Below are positions 47,306 through 58,781 of a DNA stretch of 64,000 nucleotides, piece after piece. The translations under genes and the position numbers were made by a program. Under the pieces are notes generated by a model that was not told the origin of the DNA, searched no databases, and worked only from the letters and a program-made list of their open reading frames with translations. Origin of the DNA: Craterostigma plantagineum (taxonomy: Eukaryota; Streptophyta; Magnoliopsida; Lamiales; Linderniaceae); contig JAPQWV010000122.1 of the NCBI GenBank assembly GCA_027422505.1, forward strand, positions 372,001-436,000. Reading direction: 5' to 3'. Position 1 is the first letter of the stretch, and each line of letters starts with the position of its first letter.

Positions 47306-49063
47306 CTAAACTTCGACGGTCTTCTGATTTAGGGCGGTGTACCTCCACCGTTCTTTCTCGACGTAATCTGCGTCCAAGAACTTAGCCACGAAGCACCAAA
47401 ATCTGTAAACATCGTCGAAGTTACTCAGCATCCCCAGCGAAACAGAGACAACTCTCACGCCGAGCTCTTCTTTCCCTTTCCTCTTCTCATCGCTATTCTC
47501 AGATAACTTCTCCTTAACATGCTGATAGTTCTGCGCAAACCATACGTTTTTCAGACACGCACAAGTCACAGATACGTTATTACGATCAGCCAGCTTCTGC
47601 ACTAGCAAAGGATCGACCTTTTCGCCTTTCCAATCGTATACATTGAGCGCAATGGATTGCCCTCTGTCTAACTTAATCCTCGGGCCGTAGATCGCAACTA
47701 GAGAAAGCCCGTTAATTGAATTAGGATGTCGAAGGCTTAACAGTGCGTTTACGAGCCAGTTTATTAAGTACCTCGCTCTGTTGCCGATCAAAATCAAGCC
47801 TAATGTGTCTGCATGGTCCAAGCCACGACACTCAATCTTCGACGACTGTTTCTTCCCTTCTCCCTTCATTTCTTGTTCGATCTCAGACGACGAAGAACTT
47901 TCTAGGATTCGTTGCTCTGTTTCATCAATGGAAAGGCTCGACTTTGCTGGTAATAAGCTGACAATTCCTACGCTTGTGGACGAACGCTGAGTGATGTGAG
48001 AAATCTCAGATTTTCTCACGAACAAGCAGCAAAATCCCGAGGGATTCTCGCCGAAGATCCTATAAAACGAGCATATCAGAAAATCGGGCTCGAACAGAGA
48101 GAGGCCCAGCGTTTCCATGTACTTTGCGCCCAAGGCAGAGGCGTCCAAAAGCACGTGCCAGCCGTTTTCTCGGGCCAAGTTCATCCACTGGTAAGAGTAT
48201 CGCCCGCCCGTGACCTTAGACTGCGGTGGAAAAACGAATAAGCCTCGGCGCTTAAGCTTGTTGCTGCTACTCTTCCTTGCCATGATCATCTTCCTCAGTT
48301 TCTTGGAGTTCACCGAGAGGCTGGGCCAAGAAAACATAGCAGATTGCGTTTGGGCGCCTCTGCTTTTCGCTCTTTCGGTCATTGTTCGGACAGCCTCGTT
48401 CTCATGGTCGTACACTGTAAGAAGGGTTTGACTCGATTGAAAAGGGTAAGAATCTGCTAAAAGTCTGAACGCCGAGGATTGATTGGCCGTGAAGACTAAT
48501 GCGTAGTCTTCTTCCAAGACGTTCATGTACCTCATGATTCTTGCCCGAATTTCGCGCTCGATTTTGGGTTCTCCGCCGCCGCTGGAAAGCAGGCAAGAGC
48601 TCAAGCTCGACGAATTGAAAGAAACGTCGAAGTGGGTCCCGCACGAAATCGACGGAATTTGAGGTAATGACGAAGAAGACGAAGACGCAATATCTGCAGA
48701 TGGAATGCTGCCCTTTATCTGCGCGTAAGAAAAAAGCCCATGTCCTAAGTAGTCGAGGCAGACGCGATTCGACTGCATAAGATGGTAATATTCTTGCCCG
48801 CGAATGTGATCGGCGAGCACCGTGTCTGAATAGCCTGGGAACGCACCTCTCAGGGCTTGAGCGAGCTCCGCCGAAGAAGGTATCGATTCGTGGTTAGTGA
48901 AGGCGGCGCTGGGGCGTAGGGTCGTTAGAACCTTTTCTAAGAATTCGCGGCGAGGGTCGACGTCGTCGGGGGAGGGGTTGCGAGGGCCCGGCGGAGGATC
49001 GCCGGCGGCGCAGAAGGTCTTGAGGCACGCTTTTGATGCCTCTCTCATACAGTTCGACTGCAT
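47306..49063 (-). CDS. Molybdenum-cofactor-sulfurase-like PLP-fold protein
   Basis: Intronless gene for 585 residues. The fold is aminotransferase class V-like: YLGHGLFSYAQ, a Ser-rich insert, YALVFTANQSSAFRLLADSY, TVYDHENEAV, VFPPQSKVTGGRYSY, and WHVLLDASALGAKY with the Asp expected to contact the pyridine nitrogen. The position of the PLP Schiff-base lysine in MOCO sulfurases (SFYKxFG) is Arg here: SFYRIFGENPSGF, Arg about 335, codon AGG. This plant family is annotated as molybdenum cofactor sulfurase-like but lacks the ABA3 C-terminal MOSC part, and its substrate is unknown. With Arg in place, classical PLP catalysis is doubtful. No organelle signal is obvious. An upstream Met is absent, so 49063 is the likely start. 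Confidence 0.85.
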   Translation of the reverse strand: MQSNCMREASKACLKTFCAAGDPPPGPRNPSPDDVDPRREFLEKVLTTLRPSAAFTNHESIPSSAELAQALRGAFPGYSDTVLADHIRGQEYYHLMQSNRVCLDYLGHGLFSYAQIKGSIPSADIASSSSSSLPQIPSISCGTHFDVSFNSSSLSSCLLSSGGGEPKIEREIRARIMRYMNVLEEDYALVFTANQSSAFRLLADSYPFQSSQTLLTVYDHENEAVRTMTERAKSRGAQTQSAMFSWPSLSVNSKKLRKMIMARKSSSNKLKRRGLFVFPPQSKVTGGRYSYQWMNLARENGWHVLLDASALGAKYMETLGLSLFEPDFLICSFYRIFGENPSGFCCLFVRKSEISHITQRSSTSVGIVSLLPAKSSLSIDETEQRILESSSSSEIEQEMKGEGKKQSSKIECRGLDHADTLGLILIGNRARYLINWLVNALLSLRHPNSINGLSLVAIYGPRIKLDRGQSIALNVYDWKGEKVDPLLVQKLADRNNVSVTCACLKNVWFAQNYQHVKEKLSENSDEKRKGKEELGVRVVSVSLGMLSNFDDVYRFWCFVAKFLDADYVEKERWRYTALNQKTVEV

Positions 49064-49332
49064 TTCTTTTTCTTCTCTATTTCCCTGAGATTTGGTCTCT
49101 ATTTCTCAATCTTTTTCGTTCTTCTTCACTTCATGTCTAGCTAAGCTAATGATCGTACTCACTATTCTTGATTATTCCTTCCCTCTTTTTGTTTCGTATA
49201 TAATTTCTTCCTATGTTATACGCATTTTTGTCTTATCCCAAGTGGAAATTATCGGTTGAGCAAGAGCCAGGTTGTCTGATGCTGAAACTGCAGTTTGACC
49301 AAGTCCACCATATATTACTATGATTGCAGGCC

Positions 49333-49380
<48 letters not shown>

Positions 49381-49391
49381 GAGTTATTGTT
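49064..49391. other. Upstream region with (TA)n microsatellite
   Basis: 328 bp of promoter-side DNA of the MOCO-sulfurase-like gene, with a (TA)n tract of about 46 bp at 49333-49378 lying just before the next TIR element. Confidence 0.6.
49333..49378. repeat. (TA)n microsatellite
   Basis: About 23 tandem TA units immediately left of the 1.18-kb TIR element. Confidence 0.9.
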
Positions 49392-50569
49392 GGGAGAAAA
49401 CCAAAATTAGTCCCCATGTTTATCATTTGGTTCAATTTAGTTCCCGATGTTTTCAGTGAACAAATTTAGTCTCTGTTGTTGCTAAAATTAAACCAATTTA
49501 GTCCTTCCACTAGTTGACAGTTAATTTTGACCAAAAGTGACACGTGTCAACATATGATTGATCAGTCTTACAAAATCATGAATTAATTTTTATTCAATAA
49601 TACCTATAAATTATAAATAAATAAACGATAAAGAGAAAATAAAAAAAATAAACAATAAAAAATAAATTAAAAATAAAGTGGGAATAAAAATAAATTTAAA
49701 ATAATAAATAATAAATTAAATCAAAAAGGAAACTAGTAAATTAAGTAAAAGCAAAAAGAAAGAGAGAAATGTTAAAAATAAATTAATAAACTAATAAATA
49801 AGGAAATATAAAAATAAAATTAAAAATAATTTACTAAAAACTAAGTAAAGTAAAAAAAAAAAAAAAAAGATAAAAATTCCATTGAAAGTTTACTAGAATA
49901 TCCGACCCCGCCCTATCAACTTAACGAGGATGCAATCGTCCCATATCTCGATTTTTTGAGATGTTTTTATAATCTATATAAATATATTAGATAATTTTAA
50001 AGAGTCTTTAAAAATATCTAAGTTTACAGAATTAGACGGTACTTATAAATTATATAATTTTTATATAAAGTATTCTTTTACAAAAATATTTTCAAGAACT
50101 GGAAGGATTGCATCGGTAACTTGGTAGGGATAAGAGCGGAGATTCTCGTAAACTTCAAATGGTATTTTTTATTTTTATTTTTGTTTTTAACACGTGTTTT
50201 TAGTCTTTTAATAAATAAATATCTTTTATGTATTCTAAACATTTTCTAATCTTTGTATTATTTGTATTTAATTTATTTATTTTTAATGTATTTTTTATTT
50301 TAGAATATTTTTATTCGCTTTTTCTTTTTATTTTATTTTAATTATTATCTAAATATTTTCTCTATAATTTTATTTATTTTGTGATTCATTAATATTTTTT
50401 CCCTTTTTTGAAATTTTTTTCATTTATGATTTTTTAAGACTAACCAATCACATGTTGACATGTGTCACTTTCAGTCAAAACTAATGGTGGGACTATATTG
50501 GTTCACGGAAACATCGGGGACTAAATCGGTCCATAGGGTAAACATTGGGACTCTTTTGGGTTTTCTCCC
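49392..50569. mobile_element. 1.18-kb TIR element, probably Mutator-like MITE
   Basis: It starts GGGAGAAAACCAAAATTAG and ends with the inverse CTTTTGGGTTTTCTCCC. Matching arms extend about 150 bp inward through gacacgtgtcaacatatgat on the left and its counterpart near 50450 on the right. TTATTGTT is found directly at 49384-49391 and 50572-50579 with two extra bases at the right edge, an imperfect 8-9-bp target duplication. The left interior is A-rich and the right interior T-rich, so the whole unit is a giant foldback. No transposase is present. Confidence 0.7.
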
Positions 50570-52475
50570 ATTTATTGTTATTATAATTTATTCCCAAATT
50601 ACAGCAATTACAAGCGATAGTTGAGTTTGCAAGTATATGAGAGGTTCTTCTCAAATTTTGCAGATGTTGAGGTAACAAAGAGAGACAGAGAAAGGTGATT
50701 CGTACATATGGATGATTGATCCTACGATGCGAAAAAAGTAGGAAAAAACATGGAGAAAAAGGCAAGAAAACTTGAGAAGTTGACAAGCACTAACACTTCT
50801 TTGTCTGAACTTCTCTTGCCAGTTGTGTGGATTCAAGTTTTTTGAATTACTCATTTTTTAACGTTCCTACTTTTAAGTGTTAAAATTACAGAAAAGAAAA
50901 TATCGAAACCTCGAAGATGGCTTCTCATATCATTATTGCACTGAAATTTATTACTCGGACTGCTTAAGATGGCTTCTCGTATTGATGTTGATTGAGAGTC
51001 TTGCTGGGTAGTTGTTATTGCACTGAAATTTAATTTTGCCTTGCTTGGTAGGATACGATGATGTATACATACACTGATTGATCATTTCTCTAAAATGTGT
51101 ACCTATTCCTTCGATATTTAATTCGGCTATGGGTGATGTAAATTTAAATTCGAAAAGAATTTTCTAATTCTAAGACTGAAAACTTCTAAATTGCATGGAA
51201 GGGAAAAAACATCGCACGTAACGTAGCAGCTTTTGCATGGTCACTTGTGGGCTTTTGCATAGGCTTTTGCCATTCAGATATAAAATAGAATTTAGGGTTT
51301 TTACTTTTTATGATTTTGATCCACGAACAACAATTGGGCTGAGAAAGTTTGAAAGCCCGTCCAATTATTTTCGTCGCTTTTTTTGCTTAGTGTTTTAATC
51401 TCTTTTCACATTTTTATTAAATACTATTTGACTTTGATTTGCTTCGGATACTTACAATTTTAAATATTAGGTCAACAAACTACTTGTATACGTATATATA
51501 GATATGCGTATAAATTATTTATTTTGGTAAATGGTATCTGCAATCCATGCAGCCGGATTACCATATAATGATAAGAAGAAAAGAAATTGATAGAGGAATT
51601 TTACGGTGTTCACTTCATGTGAGCACTTTATGTGGGCGCCTGTTGATGTGACACGGATTCCTGTCATTTCAACATCCAACATCGACATATAAGATTATGT
51701 CGTCTTAATTAACACATTCTAGGTGTCATTAATAAGCATTCCGGATGCTGATGTAGCATATTGACGTGGATTAACGCCAAAGATTATAAATTTGCCACGT
51801 CAATTGTGAAACATTTAGTCAAAGTATTAAAATTGGTCAAACATTATTTCGATCTTGAAGTGGATGTCACATCGTGATCTTTGTCATAGAACTTGATTGC
51901 ATTATTCATTATTGTTTGTGCCATTAGATATTACTCGTACAAGTAACAAATAGGATAGCACGAAAAACTTCGAGACCATATATTGAAAGTCAAATTAGCA
52001 CTCATTCAAGTAACCTTCCGTGTTCAGCTCTTAATCTGAATTGGACCATGGATTCACAAAAAGTAAATATTGTTATTATAGATAAGGAAAGATTTGTAAT
52101 TTATTGCATTTCCGTAAGGAAAAAAACTGATCTTTTTTTTTATTTCAACGCCTTCTTTTTTCAAGACGTGTTATGTTATCTTCAAATTTTACATTGCGGT
52201 TTCAAGCATAGTTGTTGGGTGCCAGTATTACAGAAGTGCAAGTCATTTATTTTATATCTTGTGGACATAGCGAAGTCAAAATAGTTTCGGCAAACATCTT
52301 AATTTTCTTGATAAACCATAATATAATTAAAGAAATACTTTCTAAAATTATATAAAACCGTCAGCAAAACAAGTATAAATAGGGGGCATTAAAGCTCAAA
52401 AGCTAACTGCAAAACAAACTCATAACTCCCTCAAACAAGAAACTAAATCAAACTAATTCAAAAGAATCGAAAGCC
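50570..52475. other. Intergenic, MATE upstream region
   Basis: About 1.9 kb of AT-rich DNA. No credible gene or bounded repeat was identified. A TATA box lies near the right end. Confidence 0.4.
52374..52381 (+). promoter_or_regulatory. TATA box of the MATE gene
   Basis: TATAAATA lies about 95 bp upstream of the ATG at 52476 and is followed by a plausible A-rich leader. Confidence 0.6.
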
Positions 52476-54016
52476 ATGTCGAACATCCCTTTAGTTACCA
52501 AACCACCATTATCATCTTCATCATCATCATCATCCCAAGAACAAGAACACACAATGAGGAGGCAAAGCACACTTCTCTCCACAGCATTCACAGAGCTCAA
52601 ATCCATTTCAAACATTTCTCTCCCAATGATCATCACTGGCCTCTTATTATACTCACGCTCCATGATCTCAATGCTCTTCTTAGGCCATCTGGGCAATCTA
52701 AGCTTGGCCGGAGGATCCTTAGCCGTTGGATTTGCCAACATCACAGGCCATTCGATCCTTTCAGGGCTCAGCATGGGGATGGAGCCCATATGCGGGCAAG
52801 CTTATGGTGCCAAGAAATACAGACTTTTAGGCCTAACTCTGCAAAGAACAGTGCTTTTACTGCTCTTAACCTCAGTTCCCATTTCACTTCTATGGCTAAA
52901 CATGAAGAGCATACTGCTTTTGTTCGGACAAGATCGTGACATAGCAAGCCAAGCACAGTCTTACATTCTCTGCTCTCTCCCAGACCTAATTACACAGTCT
53001 TTCTTCCACCCACTGAGGATATATCTCAGGACTCAGTCTATAACGCTGCCATTGACGTTCTGCGCGGCCTTCGCCATGCTCCTACACGTGCCCATAAACT
53101 ACTTCCTCGTCACAGTTCTTGATCTCGGGATCAAAGGCGTGGCCTTTGCCGGCGTTTGGACCAACGTGAACCTCGCCTGCTTGTTGGTCGCCTACGTTGT
53201 CACATCAACGCCTGCAAGAAAACGTTGGCAGGGTTTTCCAAGGATTGTCTGAAAGAATGGAATTCGCTCGTAAACCTAGCGATCCCAAGCTGCGTAAGCG
53301 TCTGCCTGGAATGGTGGTGGTACGAAATCATGATTTTGCTATGTGGGCTGCTGTTGAATCCACGCGCAACAGTTGCTTCGATGGGGATTTTGATTCAGAC
53401 AACGTCTTTGATCTACATTTTCCCCTCGTCGCTGAGCTTCGCCGTCTCAACAAGGGTCGGCAATGAGCTGGGCGGAAATCGGCCGATGAGGGCGAAGATA
53501 TCAGCCGTGGTGGGCCTATGTTCGAGCTTCTTACTGGGCTTCACGGCCTTGATATTCGCAATCACTGTAAGAAACATATGGGCTGGTCTGTTCACAAGCG
53601 ATAAAGAAATCTTGGCCCTAACGTCGTCGGTTTTGCCCATCATAGGGCTGTGCGAGCTCGGAAACTGTCCTCAGACGGCGGGCTGCGGCGTTTTGAGGGG
53701 GACGGCGCGGCCGAAGATGGCGGCGAACATCAATATGGGATGTTTCTATCTTGTCGGAATGCCTGTTGCTGTAGTGCTGAGCTTCTATCTTGGATTTGAT
53801 TTCAAGGGTTTGTGGATGGGATTGTTGGCAGCTCAAATTTGCTGTGCCGTGACTATGTTGCTTGTTTTGAGGAGAACTGATTGGGATAACGAAGCACTGA
53901 GAGCTAAGGAGCTGTTATCTGGGAAAAGTTTGGACAGTCAAGATTCAGATTCAGACAGTTTAGTCAAAGGCTTTGACTCCTCGGAATGTCCAAAGCCTGA
54001 TAATCTACCAGCTTGA
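52476..54016 (+). pseudogene. MATE/DETOXIFICATION efflux transporter (DTX48-51 type), frame broken by 1 nt
   Basis: An intronless MATE gene of about 513 residues if read through. A poly-Ser N-terminus precedes the first half (LSTAFTELKSISNISLPMII; SGLSMGMEPICGQAYGAKKY), ending in LACLLVAYVV. The second half continues in another frame with CKKTLAGFSKDCLKEW, SCVSVCLEWWWYEIMILLCG and STRVGNELGGNRP. The break lies at about 53196-53206. One base is missing there, and the spacing between the two conserved halves is otherwise right. As written, translation stops at 53252 after about six of twelve helices. MATE proteins export organic cations, phenolics or hormones using ion gradients. Either a recent pseudogene or a consensus base loss. 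Both halves are otherwise intact. Confidence 0.87.
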
Positions 54017-55541
54017 CTCATTGTATTCGAAGACTTCCTTTTTTGTAAATTCTTTAGGAAAGTAAAGAGGTAGGAGTTTCAGATACGCTTACCTTTAAAA
54101 CCCCCAATTGGAATTGGAAGTATATAGATATGATTTCGTGTAAAAAAAAAAAAAGCAATCTTTGATTTTCTTGCAAATTCCTAAACCATTCCAAGAATGG
54201 AAGAGCAAAGACCGTATTAGAACTATACTCTTCCAAACATGACAAATGCATTTTCGCTAATCCCATTAAACGCATGTATGGGTAGTAGTTTGATCCCATT
54301 GGGGCAAGTTAGTTATATCTCTTTTCTTTTCTTTCTTGAAGTATGGGAAAGATGAAATGAGAAGCCAAAGAAAAGAAAAAACACACACACACACAACACA
54401 CTTTTTATTTCATTCGAAGTCTTGAGTTGAATATAAAATGGGCTGGCATTCAGTAGAGATGTGTACCTGAAATTGGACGTATACTAAGAGAGTTAGTTGC
54501 TTACTCCACTCCACACCCACTCAATACTTTTGAAGCTATATATGTGGGCTTTACTTTGAACGGTCATTTTCGTCAGACATTAGAGCACATAAATACGTGC
54601 AAGAATACAAGAGATGTTATTATTGCAGAAACGGAAGGGACAAGAAGTGGAAAATTCGAGAAATGTCCACTCTGTTGATAGTAAAAAAGATTCCATTTTT
54701 CTTACAACCCAGAAAAAACTTGGTCGCGTAACAGTCTCTTCAATTTCTTTGCCATAGCACATTTGTTCGCTTTTGGGTCTATAGTCTATACTATACTACG
54801 ATATCTCTCTATTCCTTCAATAGGGCGGCACCTTTCAAACTAAGGTTGTCTTTTGCTTCACGAGTTCGAATGTCGGAATCTTTTAGGGAAGGCATACTCC
54901 AATGAAAGAAAAGAAAGTAGCTTTAAATTGTCACGAACCTAACAATAACCTAAAACCAAATTCAATTAGAAATTAAAGCTTACTTTTGTGTGCTCACAAG
55001 TCAAACACGCACCACTTCGCCTAATCATTTCGGTGCAATTCGTCGTTACTTAGTGGTTTGTCGTCGTACATCATTGGACCCTTTTCTTGCAAAAAAAAAG
55101 ATTGCATGTCTAAGCTGCTCAGCCAATAATGATATAATTATTCCTCGTTTAATCCCTATTAGAGATTACAAAGAACATGTCTCCATTAAATAGAAAAAAA
55201 AAAGATCTAATTTGTCGGAGTATTTTTATGCAAAACATGTATTGAAAATTGAAAAATTGGCCTACAAGTAGTGTATGTATATGCTGCATCATAATAATAT
55301 TTATTTGAAGTATTAAAAGTGAATATAGAGAAAGCCCATGTATCTATCCATATTGATGTCCACATAACGTCGTAAATACAACAACAAACCTCACAATTTG
55401 ACCTATGCCATGAAAATGGCGAAACCAGAATACATACACATATGTTTTTAATCATATACACATACGATGCATATTTTCGAAGTATAAAAATCTTACTTTT
55501 ACACAAAATAAAGAACCCATCCTCTATATTCTCCTGCTAAT
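54017..55541. other. Intergenic between convergent MATE and BAG genes
   Basis: About 1.5 kb of AT-rich DNA with a short (CA)n run near 54381-54395. Only short, unrecognised open frames. The ends hold 3' UTRs of both neighbours. Confidence 0.4.
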
Positions 55542-56689
55542 TTAAAATGTTTGCCATTTAGATGTCACCACGACAGGCCCAATATTGTAATAATCTGTCT
55601 TCCTCTGTTCTTGCTTACTCTGGTACTTTGCAGGCATTTGTTGGCCTGCAAAAAAGACCTTTTGTTGCTGCTGTAACGAAACTCTCCCAAGCCCAGAATT
55701 CCTTATCTTCAAGAGATCAAGTGTTTCAATGTGCTTTTGCACCCTCTTCACCTTCAATATCATCACAGTTGGTATTTTATCACAGCTGTGTAATAAGTAA
55801 AAGGAAAATTCTTCTTGATGATATCAAGAGAGGCTTTGATTTACCTGCATTCTTCTCTGCAGTTTCACATCTCCATCAGCATCTATTCCATCCAATTTGA
55901 TCAGCTGTGTCATCAGAAGTTCGATCAAATTCAACAAAGGAGTCTCAGAAACCTTCTTGCCTGCATTGATTTCCACTTCCATGGAAGCCATCTAGCAAAG
56001 ATTCATACCATTATATTCATCAGTACAGTGACAAAAAAAAAAGTGAGCTTTTCTATGATCTAAATCCTAGAATCTTCACCTGTCTGGATAGACTATCAAC
56101 TTCCAGCCTTATCCCATCGATCTCTTTCTCAGCCTTCTCCATCTTCGCCTTCCCACGAGCCTCAATACGCCTTCTTTCTCTGCTCAATTCGTCTTCGAAA
56201 AGCGAAATCTTCGAGCCATCTCTCACGCCTGACATGTCAAGAAAGGCCTTGGAATCCCTTTCCTTTTCTTTGTATATCAGCTTCTGATCATGGGCGTGTA
56301 GCCCAGTCATCCCTGATAGTATCTTCTTCAAATCTCCTGCAATAAATTCCATAGTTCTAAAAATAAGCCCAACCCAAGAAAAAAGAGAAAAAAAACAGAG
56401 GAAGTCATTGAACCATCTTTTTCTTACCGAAAGTGGCTTGAGAGCTGATGATGACTTGGTGATAAGATGAACCATACTTAACTTTGATCTTGATGTTAGG
56501 GACGACATTGCTTGAATCAATCTGTTTGTTGTAACAGTCTGAATTCCTCTTCTGAACTAACATTCCACAAGGCCTAATGTCCAAGCCAGAAACATCGTAA
56601 TCTTGGACATGGGCTTGGCTTGCCTTGACATGCGAAGAGGCGATTATAGCCCTGTTTTGCTTCATTCTCATCATATACTCTTTGTTCAT
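55542..56689 (-). CDS. BAG family co-chaperone regulator with ubiquitin-like domain (BAG1-4 type)
   Basis: Four exons in transcript order: 56428-56689, 56080-56336, 55845-55991 and 55542-55751, in frame for 291 residues. An N-terminal segment with RPCGMLVQKR leads into a ubiquitin-like domain (IKIKVKYGSSYHQVIISSQA; LKKILSGMTGLHAHDQKLIY; KISLFEDELSRERRR). A Lys/Glu-rich helix and the BAG domain follow (INAGKKVSETPLLNLIELLM and the last exon VKRVQKHIETLDLLK). BAG proteins bind the Hsp70 ATPase domain and release nucleotide; plant BAG1-4 act in stress tolerance and proteolysis. The last intron is only 93 nt. Start chosen at MNKEYMM (56689); the upstream open frame (MCFISS...) looks untranslated. 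Confidence 0.93.
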
Positions 56690-57954
56690 GATGCTCTCTG
56701 TCTGTATATATTTTACACGAAGTACTCTAAGGTCATAGAATTGATCGAGAGAAGTTGATGAAATGAAGCACAAGTAATTGTTTTTCTGAGTGCTTGTCTG
56801 CTAAGCTAAGAACAAAATTGTATGCCTATTTATGAAGAAAGAAACCAAAGTCTATCTTCTGACCCACATTGTCAGAACAACTACAAGAACATGGTCTTTA
56901 TGTACGCTTACAAATCCCTTGAGAAGCTCGGCCTAACATGTGCACAAGCAAAATACTAAATAATGTAAGTTATAACCTAACTTCCTAGGAAATTTCATGA
57001 GGGAGTATGAGTAATATTGATATATAGCCATTGAATTGTATGATATATAAAGGAGGTTGGAGGTGGTTAAGATAGGAGAATATGCTTCTGTTTTTTTTTT
57101 TTTGGACAGTTTCTAGTTTAATGTACTGCGTTTGGCTGGTGCGGGACATGATGTAAATAGGAAAAAGAAAAAAAAAAGTTCAATATTTCATTGTTTTACG
57201 TTTGCATTATTAGTTAGATAAGGGTAGAGGATGATGCTTCTTCTTACATCGTCCGCCTTTGCAGAGTAGGGTTAGATTCTTTTCTTGGATATGCATCCGT
57301 CTGTCCATTAGTTTTATTTTATTTCTCTTATGAATATTATATTTTTCTTTTGGATAAACAATTCAAAAGTTTCAATATAGTTTAAAACACACACCAAAAA
57401 AAATAAAAATAAAAATTGGTGTGTGGTAATCCCCCCCTACTTGAAATGATTGGACTTGGAAAGTTAGTATATAAATCAAAGTAGTTACTGCTAAATATAT
57501 TTTCTTTTCTAGGGTTGCTAAATAAATAATATAATAGTAATTTATGGTTGTACATACACGGACAACCCGTGTAAATACTATACCTCTTCTATAATTTATC
57601 CGAAGTTTATCATCCCTTGGCTTTATTCCAATTCCCACAATTCACATGAAAGGATAAGAAGCCATGAAAAAGCCGTAAATATTTAATTTCAATAGAGAAA
57701 CAAACGAAACACGTGGCGTTTTGAAGTAATAGTCATTATTTGATTATTTTTTTCCCACCCCATCCTTTATTGTGGGTTGCATTGCATGGTGACGCTAGCC
57801 ATAATATATATTTTGATTTTCATCCCCGTCTAATTATTGCAGGAAATTCGAGAAGAAAATTCCCGACCCAATCAAGGAAACCATTTTCTTGAACCATAAT
57901 AACTAATATTATATTAAAAAAAACATAAATAGGGGGTGGCCATCAGCTTCAAGA
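56690..57954. other. BAG upstream region
   Basis: About 1.3 kb of AT-rich promoter-side DNA, no recognised feature. Confidence 0.4.
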
Positions 57955-58520
57955 ATGTCAGAGAAACAACGATGTGAATTGTTCATTTCACCATCAGATA
58001 TAAACAGCACAAAGTGAGTTGTTTGAGTAGTTCCCATCTTTCGCACATATTTACTTAACGTATGTGTAATCTTCTCTCTTTCTGAAGTGATTGGATGGCT
58101 GCTTTCATTTTCCTTTTTTCTTTTTCTTTATTGAATATGTTCTGTCCTAATTTGGAATGAAACCATCGATGTCCACTGCAATTATTTAATCTGACGAAAA
58201 TTAAATGCCCCGCCATGTTATAGCGTGACCATACGTACTACACATGTAATGGTTCTATGCGTGACAAAACACAACGAAGATGAGTGCTTGCATCGAAACA
58301 GTATAATGTAATAATAGCGTGTTTTTAGGAGAAAACATCATATGCTCTTTGAGGGGCAAAGTGTCCACATTATGTTATCATCCTATGAAGTGGATGATGA
58401 AGCCAGTTCATATTGGGGTCTCAAAGCACATGCATTTACACAGTGCTATAACTTCACAAGCAGACAAAACACTTGCACTTTTTGCTTGGCTAAAGAGAAA
58501 GAGAATGGTCCAAAGGGGAC

Positions 58521-58555
<35 letters not shown>

Positions 58556-58558
58556 GTT
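57955..58558 (+). CDS. Doubtful small two-exon gene ending in poly-Met
   Basis: ATG at 57955 reads 19 codons to a consensus donor (AA|GTGAGT at 58014). A T-rich 315-bp intron ends TTTTTAG at 58328. The second exon (58329-58558) continues in frame through KRKHHMLFEGQSVHIMLSSY, with several Cys, and ends in about eleven Met encoded by a (GAT)n microsatellite and then TAA. CATAAATAG lies about 30 bp before the ATG. The fit of promoter, donor, U-rich intron and frame is suggestive, but I recognise no family and an RNA-only gene or chance is equally possible. Confidence 0.25.
58521..58555. repeat. (GAT)n microsatellite
   Basis: A trinucleotide tract of about 35 bp. If the doubtful gene above is real, it encodes a poly-methionine C-terminus. 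Confidence 0.85.
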
Positions 58559-58781
58559 AACATTATGGGAATATTTAATTTAAGTGATGTGCATATTCAT
58601 TGCTTATGTACAGCTGCGTGTTTCAATGTTTGTCCTGAAGTCAACAGTTTATTTCAAATCCACGTACTAAGATGTCTCAATATGGAAGTTAGAGAAAAGG
58701 ATGCGATCTAAAAACATGACCATGGAATGTATACTGTATGCCATTCTAACAGTTTCAGTTGCAACTTACAAGATTTGAATC

